NCBI GenBank assembly: GCA_029933365.1
Contig: JAOZOH010000014.1
Coordinates: forward strand, 1 to 37,667
Reading direction: 5' to 3'
Length of the DNA: 37,667 nt
Source of the DNA: Desulfuromusa sp.
Lineage (GTDB): Bacteria; Desulfobacterota; Desulfuromonadia; Desulfuromonadales; Geopsychrobacteraceae
Both the position numbers and the translations under genes were made by a program. The notes under the pieces are model-generated. The model worked only from the letters and a program-made list of their open reading frames with translations. It was not told the DNA's origin and searched no databases. This document shows, in pieces, positions 14,218 to 23,823 of the stretch (position 1 is its first letter; each line of letters begins with the position of its first letter).

Positions 14218-16017
14218 CTATTCCTGAAAATCCTGTTTGGTTTTTTCCATCTGCTCAGCGTAGTGGGCAAGCAGCGTGCGCCGTGACATCATGTAGAGCA
14301 CTTTTTGTGGAACTTCGACATCGACAACCGGGATTTCGTCCAGATTACGGGCAGTCAGTTTTTTCATTACATCGGTTAATTGTTCATCCGGTGTTGCCGT
14401 AATCACATTTCTTGTTGCAATGTCGCCGGCTATGACCAAGGTTGGAGGGATATCTTCATTGAGAATCCGGCGAATATCAGTCATCGAAAAAATGCCGACC
14501 ATCAGCTCATCAGCGTTAACAACCGGATAGTAGGTGGTTTTTGCCGGGGCAATTTTATTTAAAATTTCAGGGAGTGTCATCCCTTCCGGAATCAATGTTG
14601 GTTTGCGCCCTTTCCTGGCGAGACTGCGGATCTGAATTCCTTCCAGAATATCGATAACAAAGTCGCCGAGGTGAGCCGGTGAATCGAAACGACAGGCAAC
14701 CTGTTGCTCATAGATGCTGTTTTTGCGCATGACGATCATTGCCACCACACAGACCAACATTAATGGGGCAAGCAATCCATAATTTCCGGTCAATTCGCTG
14801 ACCATGATCAAGGTGGCAATTGGGGCATTAGCAACCCCGGCAAAGAATCCCGCCATGCCAACCAGCACATAGGAACGTGGATCTTGCACCAGCATAGGGA
14901 AGAGGATTTCTGCGGTAGCACCAAAAGTTCCACCGAGCATTGCTCCAATCACTAAGCTGGGGGCAAAAACACCACCGGAACCACCCGATGAAATGGTCAG
15001 GCTGGTGGCAATGATTTTAGCCAGAGCAATAACCAGCATCACCCAAAGTGCCATCTGTCCATAGAGTGCTGCTTGCACCCAGCCATAACCCGATCCGAGC
15101 ACCTGCGGAATGAACATGGCTAAAATTCCCAAGAGGAGTCCGCCCAAGGCTGGTTTAAGCCAGGTTGGTATTGGCAGTTTGCGAAAAGCATCACGCATTC
15201 CGTAAAAGAATTTGACATAAACGACGCCGAATAAGGCACAAATAATCCCCAGAACAAGGTACAGCAACAGTTCTGATGGTTGGTCAAAGCGGAACAGAGG
15301 GGTGTCGAGGAGCGGTTTCCAGCCGGTGACAGCTCCAAATAGGGAATAGGCAATGATTGATGAGATAATGCAGGGAATCAGTCCTTCATGCTCAAAATCG
15401 GGGTCACGATAAAGAACCTCAGCGGCAAACAGGGCACCACCAAGTGGGGAGCGGAAAGTGGCACCGATTCCACCTGCCATCCCGGCCATCAGTAGCAGGC
15501 GACGATCTTGAGCGGAGAGCCCTAGTTTGGTCGCAATAAAGGAGCCGAATCCCGCTCCAATTTGGGCAATTGGCCCCTCTCGGCCTGCTGAGCCTCCAGT
15601 TCCAATCGTGACAATCGACGCGATAGATTTGATGATTGGAACCCGGCCACGAATGACACCACCCTTACGGTGAAAAGCTTCAATGGCTCCGTCAGTTCCA
15701 TGTCCTTCAGCTTCAGGGGCAAAAGTGTAAACCAGCCAGCCAGAAACTAATCCACCCAGTGCTGGTAACAGAAATAAACACCAACGGTAAGGGAGAGAGA
15801 GGGTGTCAATAAAGTTGGTAAAGGAACTTTCCGGAGTCCCTTCCAAGGGGGGGTGAATATTGCCGAGCTTTCCCAACATCAGATGTTCAACACTGTTGGT
15901 GGCAAAGTAAAAAGCTAGAGCCCCACCGCCTGCAACAATACCGACCGGGATTGCCAGAATCAGCAGTCGAAAACCAGTTCGATCAAGTAATTTGAGAATT
16001 TTTGGAACCATTTGCAT
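14218..16017 (-). CDS. CLC-family chloride channel/transporter with two CBS domains
   Basis: The protein moves chloride or another anion across the inner membrane. A CLC core (about 15-430) has the conserved GREGP (145-149) with gating Glu147, GSGGVFAPSLVIGAMLGGTFG near residue 345, and ELTGNYG with the pore tyrosine near 410. The usual GSGIP motif is replaced by GHGTDG (105-110), so the central serine is absent. The position of the intracellular proton glutamate appears to be Val201, next to Glu200 (FAAEVLYR), as in channel-type CLCs. The C-terminal 130 residues form a CBS pair (for example FSMTDIRRIL and YMMSRRTLL) that may bind adenine nucleotides. The start is ATG at 16017, with another ATG two codons later and no clear ribosome site. 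It lies 155 bp after glgP. Confidence 0.9.
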   Translation of the reverse strand: MQMVPKILKLLDRTGFRLLILAIPVGIVAGGGALAFYFATNSVEHLMLGKLGNIHPPLEGTPESSFTNFIDTLSLPYRWCLFLLPALGGLVSGWLVYTFAPEAEGHGTDGAIEAFHRKGGVIRGRVPIIKSIASIVTIGTGGSAGREGPIAQIGAGFGSFIATKLGLSAQDRRLLLMAGMAGGIGATFRSPLGGALFAAEVLYRDPDFEHEGLIPCIISSIIAYSLFGAVTGWKPLLDTPLFRFDQPSELLLYLVLGIICALFGVVYVKFFYGMRDAFRKLPIPTWLKPALGGLLLGILAMFIPQVLGSGYGWVQAALYGQMALWVMLVIALAKIIATSLTISSGGSGGVFAPSLVIGAMLGGTFGATAEILFPMLVQDPRSYVLVGMAGFFAGVANAPIATLIMVSELTGNYGLLAPLMLVCVVAMIVMRKNSIYEQQVACRFDSPAHLGDFVIDILEGIQIRSLARKGRKPTLIPEGMTLPEILNKIAPAKTTYYPVVNADELMVGIFSMTDIRRILNEDIPPTLVIAGDIATRNVITATPDEQLTDVMKKLTARNLDEIPVVDVEVPQKVLYMMSRRTLLAHYAEQMEKTKQDFQE

Positions 16018-16043
16018 AGAAACAATCTGTAGTTGAAAATGTC

Positions 16044-16129
16044 ATGAGAAGGCTAAGCAAAATAATCGTCCACCAAGGCCATGAAAAACTGCCGCAACAC
16101 TGGAGGTCGGACTTTTTGCGACGCCATCT
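16044..16129. repeat. intergenic repeat, copy upstream of clc
   Basis: Two parts recur at 35004-35048. Part one is ATGAGA-n-GGCTAAGCAAAA at 16044-16062. Part two is TTTTTGCGACGCCATCT at 16113-16129, which matches the other copy on the opposite strand with a few changes. Neither part is coding. It probably belongs to a dispersed, degenerate intergenic element of this genome. Confidence 0.55.
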
Positions 16130-16172
16130 TGTTTAACAGTTTCAAGCGGCTGGAACAAGTAGAGATTCCATT

Positions 16173-18704
16173 CTAAGGCTCCGTTGAACTTTTTTCATCA
16201 GATATGGGCTCCACTTCAACGGGACGCAGGTGCCAAATGTCATTATTATATTCGGTCATGGTACGATCGGTTGAAAAGTAACCGCTGCGGGCACTGTTGA
16301 GGATACTCATCCTTGTCCATCGTTCTTTATCTTGAAATGCCAGCGCAGCCTTTTCCTGTGCCTGCACATAACTACGAAAATCGGCCAGAGTCATCCACGG
16401 ATCATTTTTGGATTTCATGGAAGCGAGAATATTGTCAAAAATCCCAGGCTCAAACTGATTGAAGTAACTTGATTCAAGTAAATCAATCACCTTTTTTAAC
16501 TCTGGATCATCAGCAATCAACGCGTCCGGATCATAATTTTTCTTCTGTTCCTCAACCTCATCGGCGTGTAAACCGAAGAGGAAGAAGTTTTCTTCTCCTA
16601 CGGCATCAAGAATTTCAACATTGGCGCCATCCAGCGTACCGATAGTGACTGCACCATTCATCATAAACTTCATATTTCCGGTGCCCGAAGCTTCTTTTCC
16701 TGCCGTTGAAATCTGTTCCGATAAATCTGTTCCGGGGCAGATCACTTCCATGGCTGAAACACTGAAATCAGGGAGAAAAACCAGTTTCAGTCGGTCACCA
16801 ATATCTGGATCATGGTTAACCACATGAGCGACATTATGGATCAGCTTTATGATGAGTTTGGCCATGGTATATCCGGGAGCTGCTTTGCCCCCGATGATGA
16901 CACAACGATTTGTCCAGGACTTGGTTTCACCAGATTTGATCTGCGTATAAAGGTGGATCAGGTGGAGGACATTGAGGAGTTGGCGCTTATATTCATGAAT
17001 CCGTTTTACCTGTACGTCAAATAGTGCATCTGTCGTAATGGTGATCCCGGTTCGCTCGCGCACTAAATCAGCTAAACGCTGCTTATTCTGCTGCCGAATG
17101 GCAAGCCAACGGGCAACAAAATCAGGGTCATCAACCAGTTTTTCCATCCGGCTCAACTGGCTCAGATCGGTGAGCCAGCTTTCGCCGATCGTTGCGGATA
17201 AAAGTTTCCGCAATCCTGGATTAGCAACCCCCAGCCAGCGCCGCGGTGTCACGCCATTGGTTTTATTATTAAATTTTTCCGGCCAGAGTTGGTAAAAGTC
17301 TTGAAACAATCCCTCTCTCAATAGCCGCGAATGGAGGGCTGCAACACCGTTGACAGAAAAACTGCCGATAATCGCCAGATGTGCCATACGGACACGGTTG
17401 TGCTCATCAATGATCGACATCCGTTGACAGCGTTTCTGATCGGCTGGCCACTTCATCGATACCAGCGCAAGAAAGCGGGCGTTAATTTCGTAAATTATCT
17501 CCAGTAAACGCGGTAATAGCTTTTCGAATAACTGCAGTGGCCAGCTTTCCAGCGCTTCTGGAAGGAGGGTGTGGTTTGTATAAGCCATGGTTCGGGTGAC
17601 AATTTTCCAGGCATCATTCCATTCAAGTTGTTCCTCATCCAGCAGCAAACGCATTAATTCAGCTACGGCCAGACTTGGATGGGTATCGTTGAGTTGGAAA
17701 ACATTATTATCAGAAAAACTGCTGAAATCATTCCCATGGCCACGCTTCCACTGGTGGACAATATCCTGCAAGCTGGCCGAAACGAGAAAATATTGCTGTC
17801 GTAAGCGTAGTTCCTTGCCATTTTCACTGCTATCGTTGGGATAAAGGACCATAGTGATGTTTTCAGCATCATTCTTTTCAGCGACCGCTTCAAAATATGA
17901 ACCGGCATTGAATTCGGTTAAGTTGAAATCCTTGGCCGAAGCAGCTGACCACAGCCGGAGCGTGTTGACAGTATGATTGTGATATCCTGATATCGGCACA
18001 TCGTAGGGAACTGCTAATACCTCTTCAGCATGTTCCCAGTGAACAATCAGTCGACCATCTCCGTGGGTGTCCTTATACATCCGGGTGTGGCCACCAAAAC
18101 GGACCACACAGGTATAGTCGGGGCGGCGTATCTCCCATGGATACTCATCATATCCCAGCCATTGATCGGGTTCTTCTACCTGATAACCATTTTGAATGCG
18201 CTGATGGAACATCCCATATCTGTAGCGTAATCCGTAGCCCATGACTGGTAGTTGCAGAGTGGCACAGCTGTCCATGAAACAAGCCGCCAAGCGACCGAGC
18301 CCACCGTTACCAAGCCCGGCATCGCGTTCGGCACTTTCAATCTCTTCCAGCGCTTTTCCTGCTTCAGAGAGAGCCTTATGCACATTCTCATCGAGATCCA
18401 GATTGAGCAAATTATTACTTAATGAACGGCCAATGAGAAATTCCATTGACAGGTAATATCCCCTCTTTGTCTCAGCTTGATAATGAGCCAGCCAGGTCTG
18501 TTTCCAATGTGTCATCAGACGATCGCGAACTGTATATGAGAGGGCTTTGAATAGATAATAACCAGGGGCACCCAAGTGCCGACCAAAGGTATTATAGAGG
18601 TAGTGGAGAAAACTTGATTCGATACTGGTTACATCATTGCCCAGGCAACGCAGTGCTTTGCGCAAAATAGCTGCGGTTTTTTCGTCAATCGGTGCCGTTT
18701 GCAT
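16173..18704 (-). CDS. glgP: glycogen/maltodextrin phosphorylase
   Basis: GlgP removes terminal glucose from alpha-1,4-glucan with phosphate to give glucose-1-phosphate. At 843 aa it is a full-length GT35 enzyme. The N-terminal domain contains GYYLSMEFLIGRSL and GLGNGGLGRLAACFMDS. The C-terminal domain holds the PLP lysine, Lys679, in EASGTGNMKFMMNGA, followed by TIGTLDGANVEI. The VKRIHEYKRQLLN motif is also intact. The ATG at 18704 has AAGGAG 6 bases upstream and starts 20 bp inside the end of glgA, so the two are translationally coupled. There are no features of phosphorylation-controlled eukaryotic enzymes. It provides the degradative arm of the cluster. Confidence 0.97.
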   Translation of the reverse strand: MQTAPIDEKTAAILRKALRCLGNDVTSIESSFLHYLYNTFGRHLGAPGYYLFKALSYTVRDRLMTHWKQTWLAHYQAETKRGYYLSMEFLIGRSLSNNLLNLDLDENVHKALSEAGKALEEIESAERDAGLGNGGLGRLAACFMDSCATLQLPVMGYGLRYRYGMFHQRIQNGYQVEEPDQWLGYDEYPWEIRRPDYTCVVRFGGHTRMYKDTHGDGRLIVHWEHAEEVLAVPYDVPISGYHNHTVNTLRLWSAASAKDFNLTEFNAGSYFEAVAEKNDAENITMVLYPNDSSENGKELRLRQQYFLVSASLQDIVHQWKRGHGNDFSSFSDNNVFQLNDTHPSLAVAELMRLLLDEEQLEWNDAWKIVTRTMAYTNHTLLPEALESWPLQLFEKLLPRLLEIIYEINARFLALVSMKWPADQKRCQRMSIIDEHNRVRMAHLAIIGSFSVNGVAALHSRLLREGLFQDFYQLWPEKFNNKTNGVTPRRWLGVANPGLRKLLSATIGESWLTDLSQLSRMEKLVDDPDFVARWLAIRQQNKQRLADLVRERTGITITTDALFDVQVKRIHEYKRQLLNVLHLIHLYTQIKSGETKSWTNRCVIIGGKAAPGYTMAKLIIKLIHNVAHVVNHDPDIGDRLKLVFLPDFSVSAMEVICPGTDLSEQISTAGKEASGTGNMKFMMNGAVTIGTLDGANVEILDAVGEENFFLFGLHADEVEEQKKNYDPDALIADDPELKKVIDLLESSYFNQFEPGIFDNILASMKSKNDPWMTLADFRSYVQAQEKAALAFQDKERWTRMSILNSARSGYFSTDRTMTEYNNDIWHLRPVEVEPISDEKSSTEP

Positions 18705-20196
18705 AGAGAACTCCTTGCGGGGAAGCTTGGTGATACAGGTTCAGATAGGTTTGTGCACTCTGTTGCCATGAAAAATCTTGCAGCATGCCGGTTTTCTGCA
18801 GCGCCTGCCAGCGACGTGGGCTTTGAAATTTTGCTAAGGCACGTTGCACAGTGTAGCAAAGTGCAGCAGGGGTGGGAGAGTCAAAAACAAATCCTGTTGC
18901 TGTACCGTTCTCCAGGGTTACCTCATTGGTATCAATAACGGTATCCTTCAATCCTCCAGTCGCATGGACGATTGGGAGTGTACCGTAAAGCAAGCTATAC
19001 ATCTGATTCAAACCACATGGTTCGAAGCGTGACGGCATGAGAAACATGTCAGCACCCCCCTCGATCAGATGTGCCAGTTTTTCCGAATAATCGATGATAA
19101 CAAAGATACGCTGCGGGAACTGACTGGCAAGTGTTGTCAACTCTCTTTCAAAGAGGTGGATACCAGAACCAACGATGACAAAGCAGGCGTTGGTACTCTT
19201 TATCAGTTCTGGCAACGCCTGAATTATCAGATCAATCCCCTTTTGTTCAATCAGACGACCGACAAAACCTATCAATGGCGTATTGAGAAGGGTTGCACCA
19301 TTCTCTTTGTCCAGCAATTGTAGCAACGCCAGTTTATTCCGTTTTCTCTGTGCAACCCGACCACGCTGCGCTGAATAATGGAAGGGGAGATACGGATCAT
19401 GCTGTGGATTCCAGATCTGCAAGTCGATGCCATTCAATATGCCGTGCAAGCGCCCCTGTTTTTGTCGTTGTTGCAAAGCGGCATGTAGACCAAAACCCTG
19501 TTCTTCTGTGCAGATTTCAACGGCATAGCTGGGACTGACGGTGGTGACATGATCAGCAAAGACGATGCCAGCCTTGAGCATTGACATCGAACCATAAAAC
19601 TCGATTTGGGTGAAATGCCACCATTTCGGGGGCAGTCCCAGTTCTTCAAACAACAGGTAGGGGAAATGGCCACCGTACGAAAGGTTATGAATGGTAAAAA
19701 CGGTCCCGGGTCGCTGGTTTGGATCTTCTTCACTCAACAATGCAGGGACCAATCCGGTCTGCCAATCGTTGCAGTGCACAACTTCTGGCTGCCAGTGTAA
19801 ATTGCAGCGGTCCATAGCGACTTCAGCAACCACTCGAGAGAACAAGCCAAAACGCTCGCCATTATCGAGCCAATCCTCGCCAGCAGGGGTTTGATATGGA
19901 TTGCCGGAGCGATCAAAAAGATTATCAATAGCAACCAGTAGCAGTGAGCAGCCAATTCTTTCCACCTGCCCCCGCAATATCCGCACGGAGCGTTGCTGTC
20001 CGCAACCACTGACTTGTATGGTTGCTACCTCCTCTACTTTGCTGGCAACTGACAAAGCGTCAGCATAGGCAGGCATGATCAACATAATCTCTTGCCCCAG
20101 TGTTTGTAGTGCGGCGGGCAACCCAGCTGAAACATCAGCTAACCCGCCAGTTTTAACTAACGGATAAATTTCAGAACTGGCGAACAAAATCTTCAT
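18685..20196 (-). CDS. glgA: glycogen synthase (ADP-glucose)
   Basis: GlgA transfers glucose from ADP-glucose to the growing alpha-1,4-glucan. This is a GT5 enzyme of normal length (503 aa). The N-terminal ADP-glucose site is KTGGLADV (Lys15). The C-terminal Rossmann half has FVGRLIEQKGIDL and the catalytic glutamate of PSRFEPCGLNQMYSL, then HATGGLKDTV. I chose the ATG at 20196, which shares one base with the glgB stop (TGATG) and has GAGG 7 bases upstream. A TTG one codon earlier is less likely. Tight overlaps with glgB before and glgP after indicate one transcript and coupled translation. Confidence 0.96.
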   Translation of the reverse strand: MKILFASSEIYPLVKTGGLADVSAGLPAALQTLGQEIMLIMPAYADALSVASKVEEVATIQVSGCGQQRSVRILRGQVERIGCSLLLVAIDNLFDRSGNPYQTPAGEDWLDNGERFGLFSRVVAEVAMDRCNLHWQPEVVHCNDWQTGLVPALLSEEDPNQRPGTVFTIHNLSYGGHFPYLLFEELGLPPKWWHFTQIEFYGSMSMLKAGIVFADHVTTVSPSYAVEICTEEQGFGLHAALQQRQKQGRLHGILNGIDLQIWNPQHDPYLPFHYSAQRGRVAQRKRNKLALLQLLDKENGATLLNTPLIGFVGRLIEQKGIDLIIQALPELIKSTNACFVIVGSGIHLFERELTTLASQFPQRIFVIIDYSEKLAHLIEGGADMFLMPSRFEPCGLNQMYSLLYGTLPIVHATGGLKDTVIDTNEVTLENGTATGFVFDSPTPAALCYTVQRALAKFQSPRRWQALQKTGMLQDFSWQQSAQTYLNLYHQASPQGVLYANGTD

Positions 20197-22385
20197 CAAA
20201 TTTCCTCAGATTGTAAAATAATTAGAGACAGTGGTGGCAAAGTCACCAAGGCACTGGCTGGGCGTCCCAACCATTCGTTGTCAGCAGCTATAATCTCACC
20301 CGCATTGCCGACATTACTGCCACCGTAGATCGCTGCATCGGAATTGAGCAGCTCTCGATATTTTCCACTATGGGGCAAGCCAACGCGATAATCTCTACGC
20401 ACCACGGGGGTGAAGTTAAACAGGCAGATGAGCTGCTTTCCTTCTGCCTGGCGGATAAAACTCAGCACCGATTGCTGATAGTCATGACAGTCGATCCATT
20501 CAAAGCCCTGCGCCTCAAAGTCATATTGATGCAATGCTGCCTGCTCACGGTAATGTGAATTCAGGTCTCGTGCCAGCAGCTGAACACCACGGTGATTCTC
20601 ATATTCGCAGAGTGACCAGTCCAATGTTTTTCCTTCGTCCCATTCCAGCCACTGACCAAATTCCCCCCCCATAAATAATAATTTTTTCCCGGGTGACGCC
20701 ATCTGATAGCAGAGTAACAAGCGCAAATTTGCCAGTTGCTGCCAGGCGTCACCCGGCATTTTGCTGGCCAACGCCCCTTTTAGATGCACCACTTCATCAT
20801 GGGACAAGGGGAGGATGAAATTTTCATGGTAGGCGTACATTTGACTGAAAGTCAGTTGATTATGGTGGTAGGAGCGGTTGATCGGATCCTCAGAAAAGTA
20901 GTGCAGGGTATCGTTCATCCAGCCCATATTCCATTTCATCGAAAAACCCAGTCCGCCCATCCACACCGGTCGAGAAACCATCGGCCACGAGGTCGATTCC
21001 TCAGCCATGAGAACCACTCCGGGGTATTGGGCATGCACCTCAGCGTTTAGGGTGCGGATGAAATTGATCGCCTCAATATTTTCGTTTCCACCATAAGCAT
21101 TGGGGAGCCATTCTCCTTCTTCACGGTCATAATCGAGATAGAGCATTGATGCGACAGCATCAACACGTAAGCCATCGAGGTGAAACTCACGAGCCCAGTA
21201 GAGGGCATTAGCAATCAGGAAATTACGCACCTCATTGCGCCCATAATTAAAAATATAGGTTCCCCACTCTTTGTGTTCTCCCTGGCGGGGATCTTCATGC
21301 TCATAGAGAGCAGTGCCATCGAAACGAGCCAGTGCGAACCCATCTTTGGGGAAGTGAGCTGGCACCCAGTCAAGAAAAACGCCAATGCCATGCTGATGGC
21401 AGTGGTCAACAAAATAGCGAAAATCATCGGGAGTTCCAAAACGGTGGGTCGGGGCATAATAAGCGGAGGTTTGGTAACCCCACGATTCATCGAGGGGATG
21501 TTCACTAATCGGAAGTAAATTGATATGGGTGTAACCCATCCACAGGACATAATCGACTAGACGGTGGGCGATTTCACGATAGTTGAGAAACTGGTGATTA
21601 TCATCCCGCTGCCACGATCCCAGGTGGACTTCATACATTGAGATGGGGGCATGCTGCCAGTCATAATGTCTTCGCTCTGCCAGCCAATTGTCGTCTTTCC
21701 AGCTATAGTCGCTGGAGTAGACGATTGATGCTGTGCGTGGGCGCATCTCCATCGCGCGGGCGTAAGGATCCGCTTTCATTATGCAGTACCCGTTATACAT
21801 GGTACGAATTTCAAATTTGTAACAATCGTTATGCTTCATCCCGGGGATAAACAGTTCCCACACCCCGGATCGTCCCCGCGCGCGCATCGGATGCCGCAAG
21901 CCATTCCAACCGTTAAAATTACCAACCACCGAAACCCGTTCAGCTGATGGTGCCCATACGGCAAATAGAACCCCGTCAATTCCATCCACTTGTCGGAGGT
22001 TCGCTCCCAGAATATCGTAGAGATTCCAATGTTGCCCTTCTGCGAACAGGTGTAGATCCAACTCCCCGACTTGAGGCAAAAAGGTATAGGGAGAGATCAC
22101 CCGATTTACTTGACCAGATTCCTCACTCCACTCCACCCAGTAATGAGAGGGAAGCCGTTCTTTTTCTTCAGCACTGAGGGTTGCAATAAACAGCCCGCTA
22201 TTGTTGAGCGGCTGTAAAGCAATACCACCTTCAAGAGATGCTGAGGTTGCTGTCGGGAGCCAGGCGCGCACCACCCAGTGGTCATCGCGGGGATGACAGC
22301 CCAACACGACAAAAGGATCATGGTGGCTGCCCTGCTGCAGGCATTTAAGATCGTAATCTTCTGTTGTTAGATGTGGAGTTGCCAT
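20196..22385 (-). CDS. glgB: 1,4-alpha-glucan branching enzyme
   Basis: GlgB cuts alpha-1,4 chains and rejoins them as alpha-1,6 branches. The 729-aa GH13 protein has two N-terminal carbohydrate-binding/beta-sandwich parts (about 10-115 and 125-220, including GVLFAVWAPSAERVSVVGNF). The catalytic barrel follows, with Asp409 (GLRVDAVASM), Glu462 (VLMAEESTSWP) and Asp530 (LSHDEVVHLKG). These match E. coli D405, E458 and D526 with a constant offset of four. A C-terminal beta domain ends the protein. The ATG at 22385 immediately follows the malQ stop codon and has AGAGGTG upstream. Confidence 0.97.
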   Translation of the reverse strand: MATPHLTTEDYDLKCLQQGSHHDPFVVLGCHPRDDHWVVRAWLPTATSASLEGGIALQPLNNSGLFIATLSAEEKERLPSHYWVEWSEESGQVNRVISPYTFLPQVGELDLHLFAEGQHWNLYDILGANLRQVDGIDGVLFAVWAPSAERVSVVGNFNGWNGLRHPMRARGRSGVWELFIPGMKHNDCYKFEIRTMYNGYCIMKADPYARAMEMRPRTASIVYSSDYSWKDDNWLAERRHYDWQHAPISMYEVHLGSWQRDDNHQFLNYREIAHRLVDYVLWMGYTHINLLPISEHPLDESWGYQTSAYYAPTHRFGTPDDFRYFVDHCHQHGIGVFLDWVPAHFPKDGFALARFDGTALYEHEDPRQGEHKEWGTYIFNYGRNEVRNFLIANALYWAREFHLDGLRVDAVASMLYLDYDREEGEWLPNAYGGNENIEAINFIRTLNAEVHAQYPGVVLMAEESTSWPMVSRPVWMGGLGFSMKWNMGWMNDTLHYFSEDPINRSYHHNQLTFSQMYAYHENFILPLSHDEVVHLKGALASKMPGDAWQQLANLRLLLCYQMASPGKKLLFMGGEFGQWLEWDEGKTLDWSLCEYENHRGVQLLARDLNSHYREQAALHQYDFEAQGFEWIDCHDYQQSVLSFIRQAEGKQLICLFNFTPVVRRDYRVGLPHSGKYRELLNSDAAIYGGSNVGNAGEIIAADNEWLGRPASALVTLPPLSLIILQSEEI

Positions 22386-23738
22386 CTATGCATCACCTCT
22401 GCTGCTATAGCGTTGACTGCGCTCTAGTTTGTCGCGAATTGTTGCGGAAAGTTGTGCCGGAATCTGATCCCAGGAAAATCTCCAGGACCAGTTATCTTCT
22501 GTCGTACCGGGGGTATTGGTCCGATGATGTTCATCCAGACCCAGCCAGTCCTGCAAGGGGATTATTGCCATGTTTGCCGGTGATTGCAGGGCTGCTTCAA
22601 TCAGGGGCCAAGGCATGGAACCCGTATTCTGTGGCAGTTGTTGTAACACCTGTTGTTGCAGGTCGGGGTCGAGGGAATTAAACCAGCCACAGGTGGTATT
22701 ATTATCGTGGGTGCCAGTATAAACCACTGAATTTTCCACTTGATTGGTGACGCTATGGGGGTTATCACTATCGCCACTGAAGCCAAATTGCAATACCGAC
22801 AGGCTGGGCAGGTTAAAGGCATCACGCAGGGCGATGACCTCCGCGTTGATGACACCAAGATCTTCGGCAACAAATGGCATATCCGGGAAATCGTCCCGCA
22901 AAGCTTCTAATAACTGATACCCAGGAGTTTCCACCCACTGTCCTTCAGCGGCGGTTTCTGCTGTTGCCGGAATCTCCCAGAGCGCTTGTAAACCACGAAA
23001 GTGGTCAATCCGTACCAGATCAAACTGGCGTAGCGCGCTTGCCATCCGTGCTCTCCACCAGGCAAATTGGTTGCTCTGCATTTTCTCCCAGTTATAGTGA
23101 GGGTTTCCCCAACGCTGCCCGGTCTGGGAAAAATAGTCGGGTGGCACCCCAGCGACTACCGTTGGTTGTAGTTGCTCATCAAGTTTGAATAACCCGGGTT
23201 GAGCCCAGACATCGGCACTGTCGTAGGAGACTGCGATGGGGAGGTCACCAAACAGAATAATCCCCTGTCCGTGAGCAATTTTTTTTATCTCTTGCCAGCG
23301 TTGAAAGAGCAGATATTGTTGCCGTTTCAGACTGTGTAATCGGTCTTTATTCTCAGCCGAAAATTTCTCTAAAGCTTCCTGGTGCCGATAACGGTACGGG
23401 ACTGGCCACTGAGACCAGGGTTGATTATTGTGGATTTCGCGCAATGTTACAAACAGGGCATAATCATCAAGCCAGGCGCTCTCATCCCGGATAAAAGACA
23501 GAAGCTTGTCTTCCTCTACCGCCATTGTCGAAACAGCTTCTGGTAATAATGCCGGATTGAGCGCGTAGGCAGAATAGGCCTGATAGGGTGAGCGGTCAGA
23601 ATGTGGTGCCCCAAGTGGTAACATTTGCCAGACACTTAATCCCGCTTGAACCATCCAGTTGAGAAAAAGCTCAACGTTTTCATCCAGAACACCTTGTGGT
23701 AACGCTGTTGGATGCAATAAAACTCCGGCTCTTCTCAT
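22386..23738 (-). CDS. malQ: 4-alpha-glucanotransferase (amylomaltase)
   Basis: MalQ moves alpha-1,4-glucan segments between maltodextrins and releases glucose. This GH77 enzyme shows nucleophile Asp245 (VRIDHFRGL), acid/base Glu292 (PFVAEDLGVI) and the conserved YTGTHDNNT. The start is ATG at 23738 (450 aa): the family N-terminus begins here with RRAGVLLHPTALP, and AGGA lies upstream. The frame is open another 135 bases, but that part is not family-like and partly overlaps the GH57 gene. It is shorter than the roughly 500-aa usual length. Part of the loss is right after HPTALPQG, where the typical GIGDLG segment is missing. The stop abuts glgB with no gap. Confidence 0.93.
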   Translation of the reverse strand: MRRAGVLLHPTALPQGVLDENVELFLNWMVQAGLSVWQMLPLGAPHSDRSPYQAYSAYALNPALLPEAVSTMAVEEDKLLSFIRDESAWLDDYALFVTLREIHNNQPWSQWPVPYRYRHQEALEKFSAENKDRLHSLKRQQYLLFQRWQEIKKIAHGQGIILFGDLPIAVSYDSADVWAQPGLFKLDEQLQPTVVAGVPPDYFSQTGQRWGNPHYNWEKMQSNQFAWWRARMASALRQFDLVRIDHFRGLQALWEIPATAETAAEGQWVETPGYQLLEALRDDFPDMPFVAEDLGVINAEVIALRDAFNLPSLSVLQFGFSGDSDNPHSVTNQVENSVVYTGTHDNNTTCGWFNSLDPDLQQQVLQQLPQNTGSMPWPLIEAALQSPANMAIIPLQDWLGLDEHHRTNTPGTTEDNWSWRFSWDQIPAQLSATIRDKLERSQRYSSRGDA

Positions 23739-23823
23739 TTTGTATTTCCTGTTGTTAAAGGGGCCATCAACCACCATGAATAAAAGTAAAGAAGCTGAAA
23801 ATAATTTTGGAAACTGCCATATT

